Of a stretch of 44,793 bases of DNA, positions 17,038 to 25,359 are shown piece after piece (position 1 is the first letter of the stretch; each line of letters starts with the position of its first letter). The DNA lies in NCBI GenBank assembly GCA_947589065.1, contig CANPZM010000009.1:1-44793 (forward strand), written 5' to 3'. The notes below the pieces were generated by a model. That model was not told where the DNA came from. It ran no database searches and worked only from the letters and a program-made list of their open reading frames with translations. The position numbers were made by a program, and so were the translations under genes. The stretch comes from an uncultured Clostridia bacterium. Its GTDB lineage: Bacteria; Bacillota; Clostridia; TANB77; CAG-508.

Positions 17038-17066
17038 ATTATCTAATAAAAATCTAATCATGTCAA
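17038..17066 (-). promoter_or_regulatory. Promoter of the DUF3137-DUF3137-lemA operon
   Basis: Minus strand: consensus TTGACA (17061-17066), 17-bp spacer, GATAAT (17038-17043). Confidence 0.7.
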
Positions 17067-17156
17067 CAAAAATACACTTATTGAATATATTAAGAATAAG
17101 AAAAAATTATAAATGTTTGAACGTTAAATTAATTTTAGAAAGGATTTTGAAAATGT

Positions 17157-19058
17157 ATGGGTCTTACGAAGAATTCAACAGGTAATAGCTTATTAAATAT
17201 AGATTTATCTAATTTAAAAAATGACAGCAATTTTGTTATTGGATTAATTGGCAATCCTAATGTAGGCAAAAGTAGTGTTTTTAACGGATTGACTGGATTG
17301 CATCAGCATACAGGTAATTGGCCAGGAAAAACAATTGAAAGTAGTTTTGGTACATATGAGTATAAAGATAATAATTATTTATTAGTGGATTTGCCAGGAA
17401 CATATTCGCTAGAATCGTATTCCAAAGAGGAGGATGTAACAAAAGATTTTATTGTAGATGGTAAGTATGATACTATTGTGACTGTTGTAGATGCAACATC
17501 ATTAGAAAGAAACTTAAATTTGGTGTTACAAATTTTACAAATTACTAGTAATGTTGTTGTGTGTGTGAATTTATTGGATGAAGCTAAAAAGAAAAATATT
17601 AACATTAATTTAGAAAAATTATCAAAATTGTTGGGTGTTCCGGTAGTAGGGACAATAGCTACTAAGAAGTCTACATTGAATAATTTGAAAGAAAAGATAT
17701 GTGTGTCTATAGATAATAAAAATGTGCAAGTTTTTGATGAGATGGAGCAGGAAGAGATTGTTAAAGAAGCGGAAAAAATTGCAGGTATGGTAATTACAAA
17801 AAATGATTCTTTAAATGAAAGAGATAGAAAGATTGATAAAATTGTAACTTCTAAAAAATTTGGAATTCCAATAATGATTGCAATGCTTGCTGTTATTTTT
17901 TGGCTCACTATTGTGGGAGCAAATTATCCGAGCAAATTTTTATCTTGGATTTTTGGAATTGGAAGAGATAATTTAGAAAGTTTATTATACTTTTTTAAAT
18001 TACCGGAAGTGATAATTAATTTATTGATTGATGGTATTTATCAAACTGTTACTTGGATTGTAAGTGTTATGTTGCCACCAATGGCAATATTCTTTCCATT
18101 ATTTACATTGCTAGAAGATTTGGGAGTTCTTCCTAGAATTGCATTTAATTTGGATAATTTTTTTAGGAAAGCTGGAACATGTGGAAAACAAGCACTGACT
18201 ATGTGCATGGGATTTGGTTGTAATGCTGCTGGAGTTATTGGGTGTAGAATTATGCGTTCAACCCGAGAAAGACTTATCGCAATTGTGACTAATTGTTTTG
18301 TTCCGTGTAATGGTAGATTTCCTTTTTTAATAACTATTGCTACTATATTTTTTGCTGGTGCTGTTGGGGGATTTAGTGGAACTTTAATATCAACAGGTAT
18401 GGTTTTACTGGTAATAATTTTGGGAATTTATTTATCATTACTTGTTTCAAAAGTGTTGTCAAAAACTTTACTTAAAGGTGAAAGTAGTGGATTTATTTTA
18501 GAATTACCACCTTATAGAAAACCGCAAATAGGAAGTATAGTGGTTAGATCTATTTTTGACAGAACTTTATTTGTGTTAGGGAGAGCAGTAAGTGTAGCTG
18601 TGCCAGCTGGTTTTATAATTTGGATATTGGCTAATGTGCAAATTGAAGGTTTATCAATGCTTACACATATTGCATATTTTTTTGAACCTTTGGGCAGATT
18701 GATGGGACTAGATGGATATATTTTAACAGCTTTTATTTTTGGAATTCCTGCAAATGAAATAGTTCTTCCTATTATTTTAATGATGTATATGAATGCTGGA
18801 AAATTGATTGGAATAGAAGATAGTACACAAATTGGTCAGATACTAATTCAAAATGGGTGGACAGTAATTACTGCAATTAATGTGATGATTTTTACTCTTT
18901 TACATTTTCCTTGTATGACAACATTAATGACCATAAAAAAAGAAACTAAGAGTAATAAATGGACTTTTATTGCTTTTGCAGTGCCAACAATTTGTGGAAT
19001 TGTTTTATGTATGTGTGTCAATTTAATTTGGAAAGTTTTTCAATTAGTAATAGTATAA
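17157..19058 (+). CDS. feoB: Ferrous iron transporter FeoB
   Basis: 633 residues. The N-terminal G domain has G1 GNPNVGKS (about 32-39), G3 DLPGTYSL (about 78-85) and G4 NLLDEAKK, followed by the helical spacer. The membrane part holds the two inverted Gate motifs, around MCMGFGCNAAGVIGCRIM and a second near ELPPYRKPQ, as in FeoB. Start MGLTKNSTG is the usual clostridial FeoB N-terminus. Another ATG 4 nt upstream, out of frame, is better spaced from AGAAAGGA and opens a 10-codon frame (17153-17185). FeoA is not adjacent; a feoA gene lies at 29506 on the other strand. No clear Fur box is seen. Confidence 0.96.
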   Translation: MGLTKNSTGNSLLNIDLSNLKNDSNFVIGLIGNPNVGKSSVFNGLTGLHQHTGNWPGKTIESSFGTYEYKDNNYLLVDLPGTYSLESYSKEEDVTKDFIVDGKYDTIVTVVDATSLERNLNLVLQILQITSNVVVCVNLLDEAKKKNININLEKLSKLLGVPVVGTIATKKSTLNNLKEKICVSIDNKNVQVFDEMEQEEIVKEAEKIAGMVITKNDSLNERDRKIDKIVTSKKFGIPIMIAMLAVIFWLTIVGANYPSKFLSWIFGIGRDNLESLLYFFKLPEVIINLLIDGIYQTVTWIVSVMLPPMAIFFPLFTLLEDLGVLPRIAFNLDNFFRKAGTCGKQALTMCMGFGCNAAGVIGCRIMRSTRERLIAIVTNCFVPCNGRFPFLITIATIFFAGAVGGFSGTLISTGMVLLVIILGIYLSLLVSKVLSKTLLKGESSGFILELPPYRKPQIGSIVVRSIFDRTLFVLGRAVSVAVPAGFIIWILANVQIEGLSMLTHIAYFFEPLGRLMGLDGYILTAFIFGIPANEIVLPIILMMYMNAGKLIGIEDSTQIGQILIQNGWTVITAINVMIFTLLHFPCMTTLMTIKKETKSNKWTFIAFAVPTICGIVLCMCVNLIWKVFQLVIV

Positions 19059-19126
19059 AGCTTTAATAATCCATGATAGGGTTATTAAAAATATTAATGA
19101 TTGTTAAAAGAAATTAAAAATAAGAT

Positions 19127-19166
19127 ACCCCTAAATATTTATCGCTCAATATTTAGGGGTTATTTT
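19127..19166. terminator. Bidirectional terminator between feoB and the TetR gene
   Basis: Perfect 13-bp stem ACCCCTAAATATT/AATATTTAGGGGT with an 8-nt loop, T-rich on both exits. Confidence 0.85.
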
Positions 19167-19203
19167 GAATTTAATAATTTGTGTTATGCCTAAAGAAGAG
19201 AAA

Positions 19204-19755
19204 TTAATTAAATAATTTGTTGAACCAATTTTTCATATTAAATAGCAATTCGTCTAAAGTGTATGTACTTTCATTTCTAAAATATTTTAAAATTTCTAAT
19301 AAAATTCCATTCATAAGAAATGAGATATTAAGTTTAAGATATTTATCATTATTATTATTTTTTAGGGCGTCATATATTTTTCCACTAGCAATTTCTTTTA
19401 ATTGCTCTAGAAATAAAAGTGAGTCATATGCTGATAATAGTAGCTTATAGGTTTCTTCATTATCTTTTAAACATTGAATTATATTATTAAAGTAATTTTC
19501 TATATCTTGTTTGGAATGCAATTTTAAATTTTCACTACATAATAGTTCAATAGTTTGCATTTGATAATCATGTGCAACTTCGTATATATTATCATAATGA
19601 GTGTAGAAGGTGCTTCGTGTTAGTTGAGCTCTATTGACTAATTCTGTAACTGTTATTTTGTTTAATTTTTTCTTCTCATGTATTAATTCTGCAAAAGTTT
19701 TCTTTATTAAGTTTCTAGTTTTTATAGATGATGAATTTAGACATTGTACTTTCAT
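19204..19755 (-). CDS. TetR/AcrR family transcriptional regulator
   Basis: 183 residues. The N-terminal helix-turn-helix fits TetR: KKTFAELIHEKKKLNKITVTELVNRAQLTRSTFYTHYDNIYEV. The C-terminal ligand domain is all helical. The gene is divergent from the RND transporter at 19938, the usual layout of a local repressor and its efflux target. A perfect 16-bp palindrome lies between them. An extended -10 (TGGTATAAT, minus strand 19794-19802) is the likely promoter. Ligand unknown. Confidence 0.9.
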   Translation of the reverse strand: MKVQCLNSSSIKTRNLIKKTFAELIHEKKKLNKITVTELVNRAQLTRSTFYTHYDNIYEVAHDYQMQTIELLCSENLKLHSKQDIENYFNNIIQCLKDNEETYKLLLSAYDSLLFLEQLKEIASGKIYDALKNNNNDKYLKLNISFLMNGILLEILKYFRNESTYTLDELLFNMKNWFNKLFN

Positions 19756-19793
19756 TTTGAAATCCTTTCTAAAATATATTAAAACTATCTAAT

Positions 19794-19802
19794 ATTATAC
19801 CA
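19794..19802 (-). promoter_or_regulatory. Extended -10 promoter of the TetR gene
   Basis: Minus strand TGGTATAAT, about 40 nt before ATG. The -35 is weak, as is usual for an extended -10 promoter. Confidence 0.5.
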
Positions 19803-19839
19803 TGCTTGTTCTATAATATAAATACAATTTTAATAAAAA

Positions 19840-19855
19840 TGTCTAAATTTAGACA
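19840..19855. promoter_or_regulatory. Palindromic operator between the TetR gene and the RND transporter
   Basis: Perfect 16-bp palindrome TGTCTAAATTTAGACA in the divergent spacer, the best candidate TetR binding site. A half-site TTTAGACA recurs at 19736-19743 inside the first codons of the TetR gene. A TATAAT at 19897-19902 may serve the transporter, but no good -35 is seen. Confidence 0.6.
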
Positions 19856-19937
19856 CATTTATTAATTTTATTCTTCCAATATATAATTAACCGGCGTATA
19901 ATATAAAACAGGCTGAAAAATGAAAGGATGGATTTAT

Positions 19938-22900
19938 TTGAGAAAAGTTACTGAATTTATAGTAAATAAAAGACATTTTATTTTAATTTTATTTATAATT
20001 TTGACTATTATTTCAGGTATATATTCTGCCAAAGTAAATATAAATCATGATATTTCAAAGTATTTACCAGATACTTCAGAAACAAGAATTGGTATGGATA
20101 TTATGGAAAGGGAATTTGAAGGTACAGAAACAAGTTCCTTAAACTTAATGTTTGAGAACTTACCTGAAAATGAAAAAATACAAGTAAAAACAGATTTAGA
20201 AAATATTAATGGTGTTGATGAAGTAGATTACGATAATACAGAAAATTACAATAAAGATAAATATACTTTATATGTTATTACTGTTGATGATAAATCTGAT
20301 TCAGAAATGGCAAGTGATGTATATGAACAAGTTAGCGAGAAATATAAAGATTATACAATATATACAAGTGGTGATGTTTCAGATACAAATAAAACAGTAT
20401 TACCAATTTGGATTATTATTTTAGCTGTTGCATGTGCTTTAGTTATTTTAATTATAATGTGCGAATCTTATGTTGAACCATTTTTATTTTTAACATCAAT
20501 ATTAATGGCAGTTGTATTAAATAAAGGAACTAATATTATTTTTCCTAGTGTTTCTCATATTACTAATTCAATTGTTGCAATATTGCAAATGGCGTTATCT
20601 ATGGATTATTCAATAATGCTAATGAACAGATATGATCAAGAAAAGAAAACAGAAAAAGATAATGTTAAGGCAATGAAAAATGCTTTATATAAAGCTTTTC
20701 AAGCTATATCTAGTAGTTCTATAACTACTATTGTAGGACTTCTTGCTTTAGTATTTATGAGTTTTAAAATAGGAAAAGATTTAGGTTTTGTTTTGGCAAA
20801 GGGAGTTCTATTTAGTTTAATTTGTATTTTCTTTGTTTTACCTTCTTTAATATTGATGTTTGACAAATACATAGTGAAAACAAAAAAGAAGGCTCCTAAT
20901 ATTAAGTTAGGAAAATTAGGAAAAATTAGTTATAAATTTAGATTCCTCTCAGCAGTTATATTTATAGTAATATTTTTAATAAGTTTCGTATTAAAAGGAA
21001 ATTTGGGAATTGATTATACAGAAGCAAAAACAGATGAAATTGCAGATATATTTGACGAAAATAATCAAATGGCAATTATTTATAAAAATGAAGATGAGCA
21101 AAACGTTTCTAAGTTTTTAGATAAAATAGAAAATGATGAAAAAGTAGATGAAGTGCTAGGGTATGGAAATACTATTAATCAAAAATTAACTTATGATAAA
21201 CTAAATGATAAATTAAAAGATTTAGGTTCTGATGTTAGTGTTGAAGATTATTTATTAAAAATTTTGTATTATGACTATTATAATTCAGATAAAAATAATA
21301 AAATGACATTTTATGAGTTTATTAATTTCATTGAAAATGAAGCTTATAATAATGAAAAATTAAATGACAAGATTGATGAGAAAACTAAAAAAGATATTAC
21401 AAGGTTGAAAAATTTTGTAGCTGTAGATTCTATAAATAAGAAAAGAACTACACAGGATATTGCTGGCATTTTAGAAATGGATGAAGAGAAGATTAATGAC
21501 ATTTTTATTTATTATCTATCTCAGAAAAAAGATATAGAAATTGATTTAAATGAATTTATTAGTTTTATGAATAAAGATGTTGTAAATAATAAGAAATATT
21601 CTGACAAAATTGATAATAAAGCTAAAAGCCAATTGAAAACTCTATCTAAATTTACTAATAAAAAGACTATTAAAAAGAAAATGAAAAGTAGTGAAATGGC
21701 CAAATTATTTGGAATTGATAATAATGTGATGAATGAGTTATATCAATATTATATTTTGAAAAATGATATTAATATAAAAATGACGATTCCAGAGTTTTCT
21801 AGTTTTGTATTAAATGATGTATTAAAAGATGAGAAGTATGCAAAGAGCTTTGATAAGGCTACTATTGAAAATATAAAATTATTATTTACTTTTAGTAATA
21901 AGAGTACAATAACTAAACAAATGAATAATAAAGAATTGCCAAAATTGTTTGGTATTGATGTAGAAAAAATTAATAAAATTTTACTTTTAAAATATATGCA
22001 AAAAAATAGTACTAAAAAATTAAGTATAACAGAATTTATTAATGCTGTTATTGATTTAAAAAATCATACCAATTATTTAGATAATGTAGATGTAAGTGAA
22101 TTGCAAAAAGTGTCTTATCTTTTGAAAAACAAAGATGAGAAAATGAATAAAGATGGCTTGAAACAGGCTTTTGATAGTGTTGCTAGTGGATTAGTAGATA
22201 ATGTTTTTTATATTGGCGGATTACCTGACGAAATGGAAATTACTCCAAAGATGTTTATTGATTTAGTGTGTAGTCAAATTGATGATAAGAATTTAGATGA
22301 AAAGACTTTAAATAGTTTAAATTTATTAAAATTAATATTAGATGATAGCGAATCAAGTAGTAAAGTAAAATATTCGACAACACAGATGGCTAAATTATTG
22401 AATATGGAATTGAGCCAAGTTAATCAATTATATGTTTTAACTGATTTGAACAATATATCAGAATGGACTGCATCTCCAATTGAATTGGTTAAGTTAATAT
22501 TAGATAATAGAGAGTTACCGGAAATAAAAGGTAATATTGATCAAAATAATATGAAACAATTAGAATTATTATCTGTAGTTATGAACTATACTGTAAATGG
22601 TAAAAAATTAACATATAAAGAATTTTCTAAAATTATTAATTCAGATGCCGAAAAAATTAAGAGCATTTATACTTTATATATTTCAAAACAAAATAATATT
22701 GAGATGACGCCTCAGAAATTTGTAGACTTTGTAATTCAACATAGAGAAGATAAAATGCTTTCTGGAAAAATTTCTAGTGATACTATGAAAAATTTAAAAT
22801 TATTACAAACAGTTATGGATGGAGTAATTAATAATAAAAAATATGATAGTTCTAAGATTTCTTCATTATTAGGAATGGATAAAAATGATACAAAATTATT

Positions 22901-24002
22901 ATTTGGATTATATAGTTCTAAGTATAAAGATAAGAATTTGAAATTATCTTTGAAAGAATTTGTTAATTTCCTACTTAGTGATGTTATTACGAATGAAGAA
23001 TATTCGAATAATTTTGATGAAGACAAAATATCAAAATTAAATTCAGTAGATAGTATTATGGATGCTACTGAAAATAATACTGAATATACTAAAGATGAAA
23101 TATTTGCAATTCTTAGTACACTAAGTGATGATGTAGAAAAAAACACTGTTGAAATATTGTATACATACTATGGTAGTAATAGACAATATAATGAAAAATG
23201 GGAAATGACTGTTGAGGAGTTTGTAAACTTTTTAAATAATGATATTTTGAATGACGAAAGATTTAATGATTTTATAGATGACGAAATGAGAAATAATATA
23301 ACTGATGCTAAGGATACAATATCTGATGCTAGAGAATTATTGATAGGTGATGAATATTCAAGGGTAATTATAAATACGAAATATCCTTTAGAATCTAAAG
23401 AAACGTTTGACTTTGTGCAAAGAGTAAAAGATATTTCAGCACAAAATGTTGATACTTCATATGTGATAGGAGATTCTCCAATGGCTTATGAAATGAGCCA
23501 GACATTTGATGATGAATTAAACTTTATGACTATCATAACTATGATAGCAATATTTGTTGTGGTTGTAGCAACATTTAAATCTTTAATTGTTCCTATAATA
23601 TTAGTTTTGCTAATTCAATGTGCGGTTTATTTAACAATGGGAATATTGTCATTTGTTGGTGAAAATGTTTATTTTATATCAATATTAATAGTGCAGAGTA
23701 TTTTAATGGGTGCAACAATTGATTATGCTATTTTATATACATCATATTATCTTGAGCATAGAAAAAGTATGGGAATAAAGGAGGCTATTATTGAATCTTA
23801 TAACAAATCTATTAATACAATTTTAACTTCAAGTTCTATACTTATTATTGTTACTTTAATTATAGCTAATTTCGCATCAGCTATTGCAGCTAAGATTTGT
23901 AAAACTATTTCAGAGGGAACATTGTGCTCTACAATTTTAATTTTAGTTTTGTTACCATCAGTTCTTGCTTTTTGGGATAAATTTATTGTTAAGAAGAAAT
24001 AA
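19938..24002 (+). CDS. RND/MMPL-family exporter with a giant repeat-containing extracellular loop
   Basis: 1354 residues from TTG 19938 (AAAGGA 9 nt upstream; ATG 19920 adds six residues and has a weak site). It has the MMPL layout of 1+5+1+5 membrane helices. The two transport-core signatures are visible: ALSMDYSIMLMNRY in the first half and GATIDYAILYTSYYLEHR in the second. Family members usually have two outer loops of roughly 100-350 residues; here the second spans about 355-1195. Most of that is a series of about 80-residue repeats, with anchors such as MTFYEF (456), IDLNEF (535), MTIPEF (615), LSITEF (695), MTPQKF (923), LSLKEF (1003) and MTVEEF (1090). Substrate unknown; probably drug or lipid export, controlled by the divergent TetR protein. 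Confidence 0.88.
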   Translation: MRKVTEFIVNKRHFILILFIILTIISGIYSAKVNINHDISKYLPDTSETRIGMDIMEREFEGTETSSLNLMFENLPENEKIQVKTDLENINGVDEVDYDNTENYNKDKYTLYVITVDDKSDSEMASDVYEQVSEKYKDYTIYTSGDVSDTNKTVLPIWIIILAVACALVILIIMCESYVEPFLFLTSILMAVVLNKGTNIIFPSVSHITNSIVAILQMALSMDYSIMLMNRYDQEKKTEKDNVKAMKNALYKAFQAISSSSITTIVGLLALVFMSFKIGKDLGFVLAKGVLFSLICIFFVLPSLILMFDKYIVKTKKKAPNIKLGKLGKISYKFRFLSAVIFIVIFLISFVLKGNLGIDYTEAKTDEIADIFDENNQMAIIYKNEDEQNVSKFLDKIENDEKVDEVLGYGNTINQKLTYDKLNDKLKDLGSDVSVEDYLLKILYYDYYNSDKNNKMTFYEFINFIENEAYNNEKLNDKIDEKTKKDITRLKNFVAVDSINKKRTTQDIAGILEMDEEKINDIFIYYLSQKKDIEIDLNEFISFMNKDVVNNKKYSDKIDNKAKSQLKTLSKFTNKKTIKKKMKSSEMAKLFGIDNNVMNELYQYYILKNDINIKMTIPEFSSFVLNDVLKDEKYAKSFDKATIENIKLLFTFSNKSTITKQMNNKELPKLFGIDVEKINKILLLKYMQKNSTKKLSITEFINAVIDLKNHTNYLDNVDVSELQKVSYLLKNKDEKMNKDGLKQAFDSVASGLVDNVFYIGGLPDEMEITPKMFIDLVCSQIDDKNLDEKTLNSLNLLKLILDDSESSSKVKYSTTQMAKLLNMELSQVNQLYVLTDLNNISEWTASPIELVKLILDNRELPEIKGNIDQNNMKQLELLSVVMNYTVNGKKLTYKEFSKIINSDAEKIKSIYTLYISKQNNIEMTPQKFVDFVIQHREDKMLSGKISSDTMKNLKLLQTVMDGVINNKKYDSSKISSLLGMDKNDTKLLFGLYSSKYKDKNLKLSLKEFVNFLLSDVITNEEYSNNFDEDKISKLNSVDSIMDATENNTEYTKDEIFAILSTLSDDVEKNTVEILYTYYGSNRQYNEKWEMTVEEFVNFLNNDILNDERFNDFIDDEMRNNITDAKDTISDARELLIGDEYSRVIINTKYPLESKETFDFVQRVKDISAQNVDTSYVIGDSPMAYEMSQTFDDELNFMTIITMIAIFVVVVATFKSLIVPIILVLLIQCAVYLTMGILSFVGENVYFISILIVQSILMGATIDYAILYTSYYLEHRKSMGIKEAIIESYNKSINTILTSSSILIIVTLIIANFASAIAAKICKTISEGTLCSTILILVLLPSVLAFWDKFIVKKK
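21280..23330 (+). repeat. About eight 80-residue repeats within the RND exporter
   Basis: Each unit starts with a (L/M)(T/S)xxEFxxF motif, then a Y/F-x3-(I/F)D turn, a leucine-rich helix, and an EMAKLFGID-like segment with LYxYY. Spacings between nine start motifs are 79, 80, 80, 73, 77, 78, 80 and 87 residues. Units 4-6 are more diverged (LSITEF, ITPKMF, ASPIEL). DNA similarity between units is low, so the duplications are old. Confidence 0.75.
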
Positions 24003-24054
24003 AAAATGAATATTTGCTACAACTGATATTATATAAGACATAATAAAATGAAAG

Positions 24055-24085
24055 GGGCTTGGCATTGTGCCAAGCCCTATTTTTA
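24055..24085 (+). terminator. Terminator of the RND exporter gene
   Basis: Perfect 10-bp GC-rich stem GGGCTTGGCA/TGCCAAGCCC with a TTG triloop, followed by TATTTTTAT. Confidence 0.9.
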
Positions 24086-24230
24086 TATAATAGGAAAGTT
24101 CTTCGAACTTCCTATAATATAAAGCATTCCACAGAAAAATTGATAAAGCAATTTTTCGCGGACGAACAAAGACGCGGACTTTAAAATATCATAAACAACG
24201 AAAACGTTAATAATGTCCGCTTTTGTTCTT
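24086..24230. repeat. Structured 145-bp intergenic repeat, copy 1
   Basis: About 90% identical by eye to copy 2, 180 bp away. Contains three inverted repeats: ATAGGAAAGTTC with GAACTTCCTAT around a 3-nt loop; AAAAATTG/CAATTTTT; and GAACAAAGACGCGGAC with GTCCGCTTTTGTTC. A GCGGAC direct repeat flanks GAACAAAGAC. It carries no frame of note. Confidence 0.8.
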
Positions 24231-24264
24231 GCTGTTAACAAAAGTTAACCAAGATGAATTTGTT

Positions 24265-24409
24265 ATATTATAGGAAAGTTCTCTGAACTTCCTATAATAT
24301 AAAGCATTCCACAGAAAAATTGTTATACAATTTTTCGCGGACGAACAAAGACGCGGACTTTAAAATGTTATAAATAGCAAAAATGTTAATAATGTCCGCT
24401 TTTGTTCTT
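24265..24409. repeat. Structured 145-bp intergenic repeat, copy 2
   Basis: Same element and orientation as copy 1. Differences fall mainly in hairpin loops and in the AT-rich middle; the stems are kept. Its last bases overlap the purC stop codon, so it may also act as the 3' end of the purC transcript. Confidence 0.8.
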
Positions 24410-25169
24410 ATATTACTTCGCCGGTCAACCGCTTAAGAAGAGTGCGGTATCCCATTGATGGATCATCCATGCTGTTGCGGAATCGGTCTTTATCGAAGCT
24501 TTCACCTGTAGAAAAATCGATAAGACGGCATGTGTCTGGTGACACTTCATCGCATATGACTATATTGCCATGGCTACTTGGAATTCTTCCAAACTCAATT
24601 TTGAAGTCAACGAGCTGAACTTGTAATCTTGTAGCATAATAATCGGTCATTAATTCATTGACCCTAGTTGTGATGAAGTCCATGAATTGAACTTCTAATT
24701 CGCTGGCAATTCCAAGTGCTACAATTGTTTTTCTGTCGATTGGTGGGTCGGAGTACTGTGGGAAATCTTTATTGTCATTCTTGTAGGTGTATTCAACCAA
24801 AGGCTGGCTGAGCACATAGTTTGTTGCACAAGGATAACGCTTTGTAAAACTTCCCAATGCTTTGTTTCGGCAGATGACTTCCAGCTCTATCATATCAGCT
24901 TTTTTGACGAGCATGGAAGATGGTGTACTGCCATTACCGGCATAGTGTGTTGGTATTCCGTAAGATTCCAGATATTTGAATATATCTGAAGAAATCCTAC
25001 TGTTTGCAAGACCTTTGCCAGCAATTGTTGATTTTTTTTCGCCATTTCCAGCTGAAACCCGATCACTTGCTTCAATTTCCAGATATCGGGGATCACTGGT
25101 TGTGTACACATCATTTGCTTTACCTGAGTGAAGTAATTCTAACCGCATGATACCTTTAGGATTGCTCAT
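24408..25169 (-). CDS. purC: SAICAR synthase PurC, compositionally foreign
   Basis: 253-residue phosphoribosylaminoimidazole-succinocarboxamide synthase, ATP-dependent, joining aspartate to CAIR in purine synthesis. Family motifs: HSGKANDVYTT (usual YEGKAK), the ATP loop area KKSTIAGKG, EVICRNKALGSFTKRY, LVDFKIEFGR, and DEVSPDTCRL. Base use is unlike its neighbours: the rows at 24421-24480 and 24481-24540 are about 53% and 42% GC, against roughly 30% around. No other purine gene is in the window. AAGGAGG precedes ATG. The gene has probably been acquired by transfer; its partners and any PurR control are not visible here. Confidence 0.93.
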   Translation of the reverse strand: MSNPKGIMRLELLHSGKANDVYTTSDPRYLEIEASDRVSAGNGEKKSTIAGKGLANSRISSDIFKYLESYGIPTHYAGNGSTPSSMLVKKADMIELEVICRNKALGSFTKRYPCATNYVLSQPLVEYTYKNDNKDFPQYSDPPIDRKTIVALGIASELEVQFMDFITTRVNELMTDYYATRLQVQLVDFKIEFGRIPSSHGNIVICDEVSPDTCRLIDFSTGESFDKDRFRNSMDDPSMGYRTLLKRLTGEVI

Positions 25170-25220
25170 AACAAATCCCTCCTTATAATATTATTGTGGA
25201 AAAATATTTCCAGTGTGCTT

Positions 25221-25249
25221 AGTATACCATAGAAAGTTTACATAATCAA
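25221..25249 (-). promoter_or_regulatory. purC promoter
   Basis: Minus strand: TTGATT (25244-25249), 17-bp spacer, TATACT (25221-25226). No purine riboswitch is recognisable in the short leader. Confidence 0.6.
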
Positions 25250-25359
25250 CAAATTTTGACACAAATTATAGAAAAAACGCGAAAAATAGAACAATTTATT
25301 TTTAAGTTACATAAAATATATCAAATAAATTTTTCGTGAAAGTGTTAGGAGGATTTTGT

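Larger units (their letters stand above)
24003..24407. other. 405-bp intergenic region: terminator plus two structured repeats
   Basis: No gene is seen. It holds the exporter's terminator, then two copies of one 145-bp structured repeat separated by 34 bp that include GTTAACAAAAGTTAAC (24234-24247 area). The second copy runs into the purC stop codon. Confidence 0.6.

Noticed and set aside
24102..24125. Resemblance of ACTTCCTATAATATA in the structured repeat to the Firmicutes dif site (and of the hairpin to FRT)
   Set aside because: Only the left XerC/D-type half fits; the right half (TTATGTAAACT-like) is missing in both copies, and the FRT-like words are short and differ at key bases.
24086..24409. 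CRISPR array
   Set aside because: Only two long copies with internal hairpins and one 34-bp spacer, no cas genes; unit length far from CRISPR repeats.
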